Source: Acinetobacter sp. ANC 4648 (GTDB taxonomy: Bacteria > Pseudomonadota > Gammaproteobacteria > Pseudomonadales > Moraxellaceae). Taken from it: 64,000 bases of DNA. The translations under genes were made by a program, and so were the position numbers. The stretch covers positions 496,001 to 560,000 of the forward strand of contig NZ_NEGI01000002.1 in the NCBI RefSeq assembly GCF_002135345.1. The letters are read 5' to 3'. Below the pieces are notes generated by a model. The model did no database searches. It worked only from the letters and a program-made list of their open reading frames with translations, and had not been told where the DNA came from. Shown piece after piece: positions 55,255 through 64,000 of this stretch (position 1 is its first letter; each line of letters opens with the position of its first letter).

Positions 55255-56847
55255 TTAATGTTCACGTGTTGAACGGAAATGAATCTCAGGATAGCGCTCT
55301 TGAATAATTTGTAAATTCACACGACTCGGTGCTAAATAAGTTAAATGGCCACCGCCATCTACAGACAATTGGTCATGGGCTTTTTTCTTAAATTCATTAA
55401 ATTTCTTTTCATCATCACAAGAAACCCAGCGTACGGTATTCACATTAACGGGCTCATAAACACAATCTACTTTGTATTCTTCTTTCAAGCGATAAGCCAC
55501 CACTTCAAATTGCAATACTCCAACTGCACCAACAATTAAATCATTATTAATTTGTGGCATGAAGACCTGCGTTGCACCTTCTTCTGAAAGCTCTTTCAGA
55601 CCTTTCTGCAATTGTTTCGATTTTAAAGGATCTTTTAAACGTACACGACGGAACATTTCAGGAGCAAAGTGTGGAATACCAGTGAAATGTAAATTTTCAC
55701 CTGATGTAAACGTGTCACCAATCTGAATCGTGCCATGGTTATGCAAACCAATAATATCGCCTGGCCATGCTTCTTCGAGCTGCTCTCGCTCACCTGCAAG
55801 AAAGGTTAATGCATCACTAATCCGCACATCTTTACCAATACGAACATGATTCATTTTTAGACCTTTCTCATACTTACCTGAACAGATACGCATGAATGCA
55901 ATACGGTCACGATGTTTTGGATCCATATTCGCTTGAATTTTAAAGACAAAACCTGAAAAGCCTTCTTCAGTCGCTGCTACAGTGCGCTCTTTGGTCGGAT
56001 GTGCTTTTGGTTCTGGTGCCCACGTGAGGAAAGCATCTAAAACATGATCAACCGCAAAGTTACCCAAGGCTGTACCAAACAATACTGGCGTTTGTTTACC
56101 CTGTAAAAATAACTCACGATCTAACGGATCATTCGCCATTTGTACCAGTTCAAGCGACTCTTCAAATGCAGCGAAGGCTAAATCACCAACTTTTTCACGC
56201 AGATCTGGATAATCATATCCATCACGAATTTCAATATCGGTAATGGTCGAACCAAAACCAGCCTTATACACATAAAATTTTTCTTCGAGAAGGTTATATA
56301 CTCCTGCGAAATCACGTCCAGTACCCATAGGCCAAGTAATTGGAACACACTGAATTTTCAAGACATTTTCAATTTCATTCAGTAATTCAAGTGGCTCACG
56401 AATCTCACGATCCATTTTGTTAACGAATGAAATAATCGGTGTGTCACGCATACGACACACTTCCATCAATTTAATGGTTCGGTCTTCGACCCCTTTTGCG
56501 CCATCAATGACCATCAGTGCAGAATCAACCGCCGTCAATGTTCGATAAGTATCTTCCGAGAAGTCTTCATGTCCCGGTGTATCCAACAAGTTAATGACAT
56601 GCTTTTTATAAGGAAATTGCATCACTGAAGTGGTAATCGAAATACCACGTTCTTTTTCCATTTCCATCCAGTCAGAGGTGGCTGCTCGGTCCGACTTACG
56701 GCTTTTCACCATGCCTGCTACCTGAATCGCCTTACCCCATAACAACAGTTTCTCTGTCATGGTGGTTTTACCAGCATCGGGATGGGAAATAATTGCAAAC
56801 GTACGTCGCTGTGCGACCTGCGCCGCTAATTCATTTTTAAAGCTCAT
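55255..56847 (-). CDS. prfC: Peptide chain release factor 3 PrfC
   Basis: A 530-residue translational GTPase that recycles RF1/RF2 after peptide release. The P-loop is [19 protein letters not shown], followed by [29 protein letters not shown] and [16 protein letters not shown]. The C-terminal domain matches RF3, not EF-G. Length is standard (529 in E. coli). Single-gene unit. Confidence 0.97.
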   Translation of the reverse strand: MSFKNELAAQVAQRRTFAIISHPDAGKTTMTEKLLLWGKAIQVAGMVKSRKSDRAATSDWMEMEKERGISITTSVMQFPYKKHVINLLDTPGHEDFSEDTYRTLTAVDSALMVIDGAKGVEDRTIKLMEVCRMRDTPIISFVNKMDREIREPLELLNEIENVLKIQCVPITWPMGTGRDFAGVYNLLEEKFYVYKAGFGSTITDIEIRDGYDYPDLREKVGDLAFAAFEESLELVQMANDPLDRELFLQGKQTPVLFGTALGNFAVDHVLDAFLTWAPEPKAHPTKERTVAATEEGFSGFVFKIQANMDPKHRDRIAFMRICSGKYEKGLKMNHVRIGKDVRISDALTFLAGEREQLEEAWPGDIIGLHNHGTIQIGDTFTSGENLHFTGIPHFAPEMFRRVRLKDPLKSKQLQKGLKELSEEGATQVFMPQINNDLIVGAVGVLQFEVVAYRLKEEYKVDCVYEPVNVNTVRWVSCDDEKKFNEFKKKAHDQLSVDGGGHLTYLAPSRVNLQIIQERYPEIHFRSTREH

Positions 56848-56965
56848 GAAAAATACCTACTGCAGAACCGCAGCACAAAGACCAAATTGATCAATATTAA
56901 AAATTGGCGATATTGTAGCAGATCAACAGCTATTTTAAATGAGGGGATTTACAAAGCGATAACTT

Positions 56966-59032
56966 TCAAATTTTATAACAATAGTTTTCTTCTAAACGTT
57001 CTACCGGCAGGGGCATACCCAATAAATAACCTTGTAATTGCTGGCAACCTAAACGTTTTAGAATAGTCGCTTGTTGTTCAGTTTCAACACCTTCAGCCGT
57101 AACAACTAAACCCAATCGAATCGCTAACTGAATAATACTTTCTAAAATAATTTCTTCTTTCGAGCCTTCCGATAAGTTACGAATGAACTCACGATCGATT
57201 TTCAACTCATCTACAGGTAAATCTTTTAAATATAAAAAGCTTGAATGACCTGTACCAAAATCATCAATCGCTAAGCGGATCCCTAAGTTTCTTAATTTTT
57301 CGAAAGTTTGAATACTGATCTCAATATGATGCATTGCGGTTGATTCAGTAATTTCGATAATTAGACTATCCTCTTTTAACTGATATTTTTGAATCAGTTG
57401 TTCTAAAGTGGGAATTAAATGCTTATGTTCAAATTGAACTGCTGAGAGATTGACCGCAATTGGACAAAATTCATAGCCCTTTTTCGTCCATGCTTGAATT
57501 TGCATACAGGCTTGTTCCAATGCCCAATAACCCATTTTTATAATTAAGCCCGTTTGTTCTGCCCCATCAATAAACATTCCTGGTGCCAGTAAACCCAAGT
57601 TTGGATGTTTCCAACGAATCAACGCTTCAACACCACAAATTCTATACTCTGCTGTAAATTTTGGCTGATAAAATAAAACAAATTGTTGTTCTTCAACGGC
57701 TTTATACAAATCATTAATCAGTTTAGATTGACTCCGATTACTTTGTCGTTGGTCAATTGAATAATTAAAAATACTATAGGTATTACGTCCTTGCTCTTTG
57801 GAACGTAGCATTGCGGCATCAGCACAAATCAATAAATCTTGTAAATTATGACCATGATCTGGATAAAATGCGATTCCTATACTGGCTGAAATATTAATTT
57901 CTTTACCTAAAATCTGAAAACTTTCCTGAATTTGTTGCAGTACCATCTCTGCCACATATTCAGCTTGCGCTTGCGAAGATTGTTCTAAAACCAATAAAAA
58001 CTCATCACCACCAATACGGATAAACTGTTGATTAGCTTTCAGTAAAACATGTAATCTTTGAGCCAATTTAACAAGTAATTCATCCCCCACATGATGTCCA
58101 AACGCATCATTAACAGATTTAAAGCGATCTAAATCAATATAAACAAATGCAATTTTGTTATCACTTTTGTATGCTGAAAATAAAGATTCGGTGTAGTCAC
58201 CAAGAAATAATCGATTCGGTAATTTGGTTAAATTATCTTGTAGAGCTAAATTCTCTAACTCTTTATTTACTCTTAAAAGTTGTAAATTACGTTCTTCTAA
58301 ACGAAGTTCAAGTACAGCAACCGCAAATGCTGCGACTAAAATTAAACTGGTCACCAATATAATCGTAAAGAGTAAAATTCCATGCCCTTCTTGATTCTGT
58401 GGCAGAACATGAGCAATATCATTTAAGGTATAAAATGAAGCTGCTGCCATCCCAGTATAATGCATGCCTATAATGCTAAATGCGATCATACATGCAATCG
58501 AAAATTTGATTAGGCTCTTATAATAAATGGCTTTTTTATATTTAAACGCTAGCCAAAAGGACAGACCTGATCCACTGATCGCAATCAATACCGAAAAAAC
58601 AACCAATAAAGGATCATAATGAATGTCTTGATTGGGTACCTTCAATCCCATCATGCCAACATAATGCATGCCAGAAATACCTAGTCCCATGAGCATTGCC
58701 CCAAGCACCAATCTGGCTAAAGGCAAAGTTTCTCGTGTGGTAATCCAAATAGCAAATGTGGAAGCAGCGGCTGCAATAATAAATGAGTAAACAGTAAAAC
58801 CTAAGTCAAAAGAATAACCAGCAGGTAAATAACAGGCCAGCATTCCTACATAATGCATACTCCAAATCGCGAATCCAAAGATTAAACCACATAGGCAAAG
58901 TAATCGTCTTTGACGTTTTAAATTTGATTGTTTAAAAATGAGTTGTTCAAATGAAATACCCCAGTAACAGGTAATAACTGCAATAACTGCAGAACCTATA
59001 ACGAGATTACTGTCATAACTCACATGAATCAT
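56966..59032 (-). CDS. MHYT-GGDEF-EAL cyclic-di-GMP signalling protein
   Basis: The ATG at 59032 gives 688 residues; 16 upstream codons have no match. Seven or so N-terminal membrane helices form an MHYT sensor (WSMHYVGML, SGMHYVGMM, IGMHYTGMA; proposed to bind copper or gas). A GGDEF domain with intact RIGGDEFLLV lies near residue 339, then an EAL domain with VEALIRW near 465, NLSAVQFEH, and AIDDFGTGHSSF. Both catalytic motifs look functional, so it could make or degrade c-di-GMP. Net activity cannot be told from sequence. Confidence 0.93.
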   Translation of the reverse strand: MIHVSYDSNLVIGSAVIAVITCYWGISFEQLIFKQSNLKRQRRLLCLCGLIFGFAIWSMHYVGMLACYLPAGYSFDLGFTVYSFIIAAAASTFAIWITTRETLPLARLVLGAMLMGLGISGMHYVGMMGLKVPNQDIHYDPLLVVFSVLIAISGSGLSFWLAFKYKKAIYYKSLIKFSIACMIAFSIIGMHYTGMAAASFYTLNDIAHVLPQNQEGHGILLFTIILVTSLILVAAFAVAVLELRLEERNLQLLRVNKELENLALQDNLTKLPNRLFLGDYTESLFSAYKSDNKIAFVYIDLDRFKSVNDAFGHHVGDELLVKLAQRLHVLLKANQQFIRIGGDEFLLVLEQSSQAQAEYVAEMVLQQIQESFQILGKEINISASIGIAFYPDHGHNLQDLLICADAAMLRSKEQGRNTYSIFNYSIDQRQSNRSQSKLINDLYKAVEEQQFVLFYQPKFTAEYRICGVEALIRWKHPNLGLLAPGMFIDGAEQTGLIIKMGYWALEQACMQIQAWTKKGYEFCPIAVNLSAVQFEHKHLIPTLEQLIQKYQLKEDSLIIEITESTAMHHIEISIQTFEKLRNLGIRLAIDDFGTGHSSFLYLKDLPVDELKIDREFIRNLSEGSKEEIILESIIQLAIRLGLVVTAEGVETEQQATILKRLGCQQLQGYLLGMPLPVERLEENYCYKI

Positions 59033-59238
59033 AAAACAACGCTTCCAAAATGAATCGATTATTGTTATTCGAAACCCCAAAGATACAACGCATCACTGCG
59101 CGAAGGTTCACCTTTTTTAAAGAATATAATCAGCTTAAAATATCACTATCCCATTGAAGGTCAAGTTATTTTTTAAGCAACATATTGAAAAAAAGCATAC
59201 CGGAATATGCTTTTTTCAATTATACCTTAAAACTCTTT

Positions 59239-61425
59239 TTAGTTAGTTTTTTTTAAATTTGCTAAATCTAATAGCACATTCGCAGATTCTATTACAAAAG
59301 TCTCTTCTTCAGGTAAAGCAGGTCGCTGATTTGCTTTCATTTTTGCTCGAGATTCAGCTAATGCATCCAATGATGTCTGATAACTTTCCCAGTTTGAAAA
59401 TGGTTTTTGTCCTGTTGCAATTCGTCGCGTATTTTCAGCTTGTAGTGATTTTAACTCTAAAGCATTTAATTCAGCTTTGCGTTGATCAATATCTAACACT
59501 GCTTTCTTCTGCTCTTTGCTTTTTTGCGCAATAGCTTTACGTGTATCTAGCAATTGAAATTGTGGATCTTGGGCCACACGTTTTTGTGATAGAACAGAGA
59601 GTTGTGGAATATATTTTTGAATTTCTCCCTCACGCTTAAATGGCGCAGTCGGAATTGTATCCCATTTTAAAGCATTTTTTGCTTTACGTTCACCAAACTC
59701 TTCATCATAAATATCAACCAATTTAATGTCAGGAATGACCCCTTTATTCTGAGTACTGCCACCTGTAATACGATAAAACTTGCGTTGGGTTAATGTCGCT
59801 TGACCATAGGCTAAACTATCTAACTGAACTTGTGCTGTTCCCTTTCCTGTTGTGGTGCTACCAATGACAACACCACGACCATAATCTTGGATTGCTGCAG
59901 AATAGATCTCACTTGCCGATGCTGAAGCAAGATTAATCATCACTGCCAATGGACCAGAATAAATCTGCGCTCCACCATCAGTATCTTGGAAGACACTAAC
60001 ATTACCATTACCATCACGAATTTGAACAACTGGACCATCTTTAATGACTTGTCCAATCATTTTAGCCACTTCCTCCAGTGAACCACCAGGATTGTTGCGT
60101 AAATCAATGATTATGCCTTCGACATTTTGCGCTGCAAGTGATTGTAACGCTTTACTGGTATCTTCAGCGACTGAACGATATTCAGTCCCCGCACGACGTG
60201 CACGATAGTTTAAATAGAAAGATGGAATTTCAAGCACACCAAACTTATGTTTTTGACCATCTCGACTAATTTCAACAGTTCGTGTACGAACGCCCGCATC
60301 TTCTTCTTGGATCACATCACGCGTTAAAGTCACCACACGTGCCTGATTCATTGATGCACCTGCACCTAACAGCTTAACCGCAACTTTGGTACCACGTTTA
60401 CCACGAATCAAACCTACAATTTCAGAACTTGGCCACCCAATGACATCCACCATTTTGTCGCCATCTTGTGCCACACCGATAATGCGGTCCCCAGATTTGA
60501 CTTGTCCCGACTTACTTGCAGGACCACCATCGACAATAGTTTCTATCTTGGTGTAATCTTCATTACCACGTTCTGGACGAATCGACACCCCAATCCCCTC
60601 TAATTGCAAGGTGGTTTGACGATTCAACTCCATCGCATCTACAGGTGGGAAATAGTTACTATGTGGATCGTAAGTTAAGGTCATCGCATTAAGAATACGT
60701 TCAAGCACATCATCACTTTTGGTGCGTCCAATCCGCTCTAACTGTCGGGTATAACGCTTGGTTAACATTTGTACTGGACTTAAGTCTTCTGGGGACGCTA
60801 GATTCTGACCATTAGCAAGTGAAGGATCATCTTTCAATGCTTTTTGTTTGGCCTGATCTTCTTGCTTAGAAATCGTCAGATTAATCAACTGAGAGACCAG
60901 CATTTTGTGCCAATAGTTTTCTAACTCAGCTTTAGTCGCAAAAAATGGCGCTTTTTCACGATCAACTTCTATATATTCATTGGGCTGATGTAAATTTTGC
61001 GGTTTTTTCAGCTCTGCCAACATAAACGTATAAAATTCTTTTAAGCGTTCACGATATTGTGCATGTATGCCGTAAGGACCCGATAAATCACCAGCTTTAA
61101 GTGAAGCACCTAAAGTCGCACCATATTGCTTTTTGTATTTTTCTATTTCTGGTGCTAAAAATAAAGTATGTTCAGGATCTAAACTATCAATATACATCTC
61201 TAAAATGCGATTCGATGTATTTGCATCTAAGCGCATATTTAAATAATGTTGACGATCGATCAGTGTTGCCAACTGGCGTGTCACCAAGGCTTGCTCTTGA
61301 CTCGGATGAATAGATTGAGCAACGGAAGTAGGATTAGTTTCCGCCATAGCTTGATTGATGGTATGGGTAAAGAACAAACTACCCGTCGCAATAGCAACGG
61401 CGCAAGCGATTGTTTGAAGTTTCAT
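59239..61425 (-). CDS. prc: Carboxy-terminal processing protease Prc (Tsp)
   Basis: A 728-residue periplasmic S41 protease with a signal peptide. An N-terminal domain is followed by a PDZ domain (about 275-355; GIGVSIRPERG, GPASKSGQVKSGDRI), then the catalytic core with the Ser in SASASEIYSAAIQDYG (about residue 502) and the Lys in TTTGKGTAQ (about 526), the same spacing as E. coli Prc. A C-terminal helical DUF3340 tail is present. It degrades proteins with nonpolar C-termini and trims murein hydrolases or penicillin-binding protein 3. Confidence 0.96.
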   Translation of the reverse strand: MKLQTIACAVAIATGSLFFTHTINQAMAETNPTSVAQSIHPSQEQALVTRQLATLIDRQHYLNMRLDANTSNRILEMYIDSLDPEHTLFLAPEIEKYKKQYGATLGASLKAGDLSGPYGIHAQYRERLKEFYTFMLAELKKPQNLHQPNEYIEVDREKAPFFATKAELENYWHKMLVSQLINLTISKQEDQAKQKALKDDPSLANGQNLASPEDLSPVQMLTKRYTRQLERIGRTKSDDVLERILNAMTLTYDPHSNYFPPVDAMELNRQTTLQLEGIGVSIRPERGNEDYTKIETIVDGGPASKSGQVKSGDRIIGVAQDGDKMVDVIGWPSSEIVGLIRGKRGTKVAVKLLGAGASMNQARVVTLTRDVIQEEDAGVRTRTVEISRDGQKHKFGVLEIPSFYLNYRARRAGTEYRSVAEDTSKALQSLAAQNVEGIIIDLRNNPGGSLEEVAKMIGQVIKDGPVVQIRDGNGNVSVFQDTDGGAQIYSGPLAVMINLASASASEIYSAAIQDYGRGVVIGSTTTGKGTAQVQLDSLAYGQATLTQRKFYRITGGSTQNKGVIPDIKLVDIYDEEFGERKAKNALKWDTIPTAPFKREGEIQKYIPQLSVLSQKRVAQDPQFQLLDTRKAIAQKSKEQKKAVLDIDQRKAELNALELKSLQAENTRRIATGQKPFSNWESYQTSLDALAESRAKMKANQRPALPEEETFVIESANVLLDLANLKKTN

Positions 61426-61610
61426 AAATTCTTAATACTTCCTTGGATTATCCAATTTCTATGTTGTTTTTCAATCTGCACTCAACAGTTTCAAAATCTG
61501 AAACAACTTTATCTGGTGTAGTTTTATCATAATCGGTACTGACAAAATGTAGCAAATCATTGCAGAATTCGAGTATTGTTGCTTTTTAAAAATACAACCA
61601 CGGATTTTCT

Positions 61611-62630
61611 ATGATTGGCGCATTGATGCTAGACATCGCAGGTACTGAACTTACCTTAGAAGATATTGAACTATTACAAGCTCCGCAAGTCGGTGGCATG
61701 ATTTTATTTGCACGAAATATAGAATCTCCGGCTCAAGTCCGCGCTTTAACCGATCATATGCGCCAAATTCGCCCTGATATTTTAATTGCAGTTGATCAGG
61801 AAGGTGGTCGGGTACAGCGTTTAAAAAAAGGCTTTAGTCTACTGCCTGCCATGGGACAGTTTGGAGAACTCTACTTAACTGAACCTGAAAAAGCTTTAGC
61901 ACTTGCTGAAAAATGTGGCTGGCTAATGGCCATTGAAGTCTTAGCCGTGGGTATTGATTTCAGCTTCGCTCCAGTTCTTGACCTCAACGACATCAGTGAT
62001 GTGATTGGAGATCGCGGCTTTGCGCAAAATATGGCAGATATTGTTCCACTGGTCGATGCCTTTATGCACGGAATGAAACGTGCAGGAATGGCAACCACAG
62101 GCAAACATTTTCCCGGTCATGGCTCCGTCAAGGCAGACTCTCATGTCGCAGCTGCAATCGATACACGCAGTTATGACGAAATTTATAACAAAGATATGCA
62201 AAGCTTTATCAAGCTCATGCCACAGCTAGATGCACTAATGCCAGCCCATGTGATTTATGAAAAAGTTGATCCGAATCCTGCTGGTTTTTCAGAGTTTTGG
62301 CTACAAAAAATCTTACGTCAACAGTTCAATTATGACGGTGTCTTATTTTCAGATGATTTAACGATGCAAGCCGCTTGCGTTGTTGGCGGTGCTGATGCAC
62401 GGATTCAAGCAGCATTAAATGCAGGTTGTGATATGGGCTTAGTTTGTAATCATCGTGAATCGGCACGCACGGCTTTGGCAGGCATCGAAAATTTACCTTT
62501 ACCCAACCAAGCCAGACTGGAACGTATGCGTGGAAAAATCCCCAATATCAAAATTGGAGAACAACTTGAATTAGGCAATGAATGGCAATCTGTCAGAAAA
62601 GCCATTGAAGAGTTTAAAAATTCTCGTTAA
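61611..62630 (+). CDS. nagZ: Beta-N-acetylhexosaminidase NagZ
   Basis: A 339-residue family GH3 cytoplasmic enzyme that removes GlcNAc from anhydro-muropeptides during wall recycling, affecting AmpC induction where AmpR is present. Motifs are DQEGGRVQRLKKGF, FAPVLDLN, the catalytic loop GKHFPGHGSVKADSHVA, and SDDLTMQAA with the nucleophile Asp. Length matches E. coli NagZ (341). Monocistronic with a hairpin end. Confidence 0.97.
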   Translation: MIGALMLDIAGTELTLEDIELLQAPQVGGMILFARNIESPAQVRALTDHMRQIRPDILIAVDQEGGRVQRLKKGFSLLPAMGQFGELYLTEPEKALALAEKCGWLMAIEVLAVGIDFSFAPVLDLNDISDVIGDRGFAQNMADIVPLVDAFMHGMKRAGMATTGKHFPGHGSVKADSHVAAAIDTRSYDEIYNKDMQSFIKLMPQLDALMPAHVIYEKVDPNPAGFSEFWLQKILRQQFNYDGVLFSDDLTMQAACVVGGADARIQAALNAGCDMGLVCNHRESARTALAGIENLPLPNQARLERMRGKIPNIKIGEQLELGNEWQSVRKAIEEFKNSR

Positions 62631-62635
62631 AAGAT

Positions 62636-62664
62636 AAAGGAACATCTCAGATGTTCCTTTTTTA
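62636..62664 (+). terminator. Terminator after nagZ
   Basis: AAAGGAACAT and ATGTTCCTTT form a ten-bp stem with a five-base loop, then T run. Confidence 0.92.
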
Positions 62665-62751
62665 ATTTGCTTGAGTATTTTCAAACAAATAAATAAGCAT
62701 TCAAAACTACAGCAATAAAGCTTAGAAAAATAAATTAAGTTAAGGATGACC

Positions 62752-63597
62752 ATGACACAGCCACAACTATCCAAACATCGCCATATTTCCTTTACTGCAC
62801 ATTATACGGGGTATATCTGGTATCAAATGGGAATTTCACATCCATTACTTGCTACCGCTAAAGGAAAATCGCTGGCTTATCTAGCGCACCCTGCTGAAAG
62901 TTGGGCTGAAAAATATGTCGGTGGCAGTATGCGGACGACCTTAAAAACCCGACATACCTTATTGGATGAACATTTGACTCAACTCATTGAGCAATATCCT
63001 GAGATACAAGTTTTAGAAATTGCCGCTGGGCTTTCACCACGCGGCTGGTGGTTTAGAAAAAACTATCCCGCGATTGATTATCGTGAATTAGATTTACCAG
63101 ATATGGCAAAAACGAAACAAGATGCTTTAAAACAAATAGATGCTAATAGCCCAGATGTACTCTCTGCTGACTTATTTACGTCAGATTTTAAAACAGCTTT
63201 CGATGAGTTTGATCCCACTAAGCCACTGGTGATTATCAGTGAGGGGCTCATTAACTACTTTGATAAAGCCTTGTTACAACAATTATTACAGTCTATGGTG
63301 CATTATGGAAAAGGTTTTAAAACACTACACTATCTAACCGATTTGTACCCAGAACCAGTTAAAAATAAATTGGCGAAACTGATCTGGAATAGTAGTAAGT
63401 TATTAAAAATCATATCACGTAGTGCTTTTAGTTTTCATTTTATTGAGCCTACTGAAGTCTGTGCTTTCTTTCAGCAAGCTGGCTTCAATCAAGTAGACGT
63501 TGTACAACCAAGTACCTATTTTCAAGAAATATCCGATGCCAATGCTAATGAGCATTTGGGAGACTTAGTCTGGATGGTTCATGCAAAATTAGATTAA
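62752..63597 (+). CDS. SAM-dependent methyltransferase, leucine-carboxyl/O-methyltransferase (LCM) type
   Basis: The ATG at 62752, seven bases after TAAGG, gives 281 residues (the ATG at 62746 abuts the ribosome site and is less likely). SAM motif I is VLEIAAGLSPRGWWF, with the acidic residues in YRELDLPDMAKTKQ. The LCM fold (PF04072-like) is suggested by the N-terminal AHYTGYIWYQ and IISEGLINYF. Substrate unknown. Single gene, ended by a hairpin. Confidence 0.82.
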   Translation: MTQPQLSKHRHISFTAHYTGYIWYQMGISHPLLATAKGKSLAYLAHPAESWAEKYVGGSMRTTLKTRHTLLDEHLTQLIEQYPEIQVLEIAAGLSPRGWWFRKNYPAIDYRELDLPDMAKTKQDALKQIDANSPDVLSADLFTSDFKTAFDEFDPTKPLVIISEGLINYFDKALLQQLLQSMVHYGKGFKTLHYLTDLYPEPVKNKLAKLIWNSSKLLKIISRSAFSFHFIEPTEVCAFFQQAGFNQVDVVQPSTYFQEISDANANEHLGDLVWMVHAKLD

Positions 63598-63644
63598 TCA
63601 CCTGTAAGTTTAATTTCCAATACTAAAATCGATGATCAGCCCAT

Positions 63645-63674
63645 AAAAAACCAGTCAAATCGGACTGGTTTTTT
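63645..63674. terminator. Terminator after the methyltransferase gene
   Basis: AACCAGTC and GACTGGTT pair around a six-base loop, with A and T runs on both sides so it could act in both directions. Confidence 0.9.
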
Positions 63675-63721
63675 GATTTACACCATGTAAATCTATCATC
63701 ATACAACCCTATATCAACAAC

Positions 63722-64000
63722 TTATACAGCAACCTCTACCAGTCGCTTTTGGCGTTGAATAAACCGCAATAAACGATCTGCATTTTCAAAGCTACCATGT
63801 TTAAATAATGCACGTATGCCGCATTCAGAGGTTTCGAAAATTAAGCATTCAATCTTAAATTCACCTTCATCATCACACAAATTTAAAGCCAAATCTCGCA
63901 GGTGTGAATCAACAAAATTTAACTGTGATTGATCATTCAGTGTCATCAAAAGTCCAAAGTAATTTAAATCTACAATCGCAACGGCAACCTCTTGATCTGA
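63722..64000 (-). CDS. Unknown protein, 5' end beyond the window
   Basis: The frame stays open from its stop at 63722 through to base 64000, reading SDQEVAVAIVDLNYFGLLM before the internal ATG at 63946. The smaller 74-residue reading from that ATG is therefore probably not the true gene; about 92 codons are visible and the start lies outside. The C-terminal half reads FENADRLLRFIQRQKRL. I do not recognise the family. Confidence 0.55.
   Translation of the reverse strand, partial: SDQEVAVAIVDLNYFGLLMTLNDQSQLNFVDSHLRDLALNLCDDEGEFKIECLIFETSECGIRALFKHGSFENADRLLRFIQRQKRLVEVAV

Overview
The window is about 64 kb of AT-rich chromosome that reads as core genome of an Acinetobacter species (Moraxellaceae, Gammaproteobacteria). 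The support is the gene content and order: cysM, PolB-type exonuclease, rlmD and relA divergent from a GacS/BarA hybrid kinase; a panC-panB-folK-pcnB cluster; a three-part pntA1-pntA2-pntB transhydrogenase; darP-NPr-rapZ; plus a ComEA competence protein and a SoxR regulator. The species cannot be fixed from the sequence alone. I found no rRNA or tRNA gene, insertion sequence, prophage, CRISPR array or plasmid-type element.

Layout. 0.1-6.5 kb: a Sel1-repeat protein, an AEC permease, a XenA/YqjM-type ene-reductase, a TonB-dependent receptor closely resembling E. coli PqqU (PQQ uptake), and an OprB carbohydrate porin. 6.9-9.3 kb: mutM with a small parvulin, a lipoprotein behind an 8-bp tandem repeat, and mscL. 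9.5-15.4 kb: typA, then xanP-like permease, rsmC and lysP. 15.7-23.2 kb, mostly minus strand: an OmpA-type lipoprotein, darP, NPr, rapZ, panC, panB, folK, pcnB (TTG start), comEA and mazG. 23.4-32.7 kb: an SDR, then relA, rlmD, an exonuclease and cysM on the minus strand, and gacS on the plus strand. 32.8-37.1 kb: a crotonase, a tartronate-semialdehyde-reductase-like enzyme with a hydroxypyruvate isomerase, rsfS, and a divergent ammonium-transporter homologue. 37.5-43.2 kb: the pnt operon, an 0.88-kb AT-rich gap, an EamA transporter and ldcA. 43.2-45.4 kb: soxR divergent from a Rid-family protein and an MFS transporter, with a near-consensus sox box inside a 19-bp-spacer promoter. 45.6-64 kb: a HEPN-like protein, dusA, a LysR regulator, a 47-aa membrane protein, tcdA, acnA, tatD, two related lipoproteins, prfC, an MHYT-GGDEF-EAL protein, prc, nagZ, a methyltransferase and a gene cut by the window end.

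How the genes work together. The receptor and porin pair suggests uptake of the cofactor PQQ and of sugar for periplasmic PQQ-dependent dehydrogenases. RelA, GacS, MazG and the GGDEF/EAL protein are stress and nucleotide-signalling genes. The soxR locus is the most self-contained regulatory unit: a redox sensor, its binding site, a Rid protein with Cys where the usual Arg residues lie, and an exporter. Much of the rest is housekeeping: translation and rRNA/tRNA modification, pantothenate and folate synthesis, and wall recycling. Many transcription units end in clear rho-independent hairpins, listed below.
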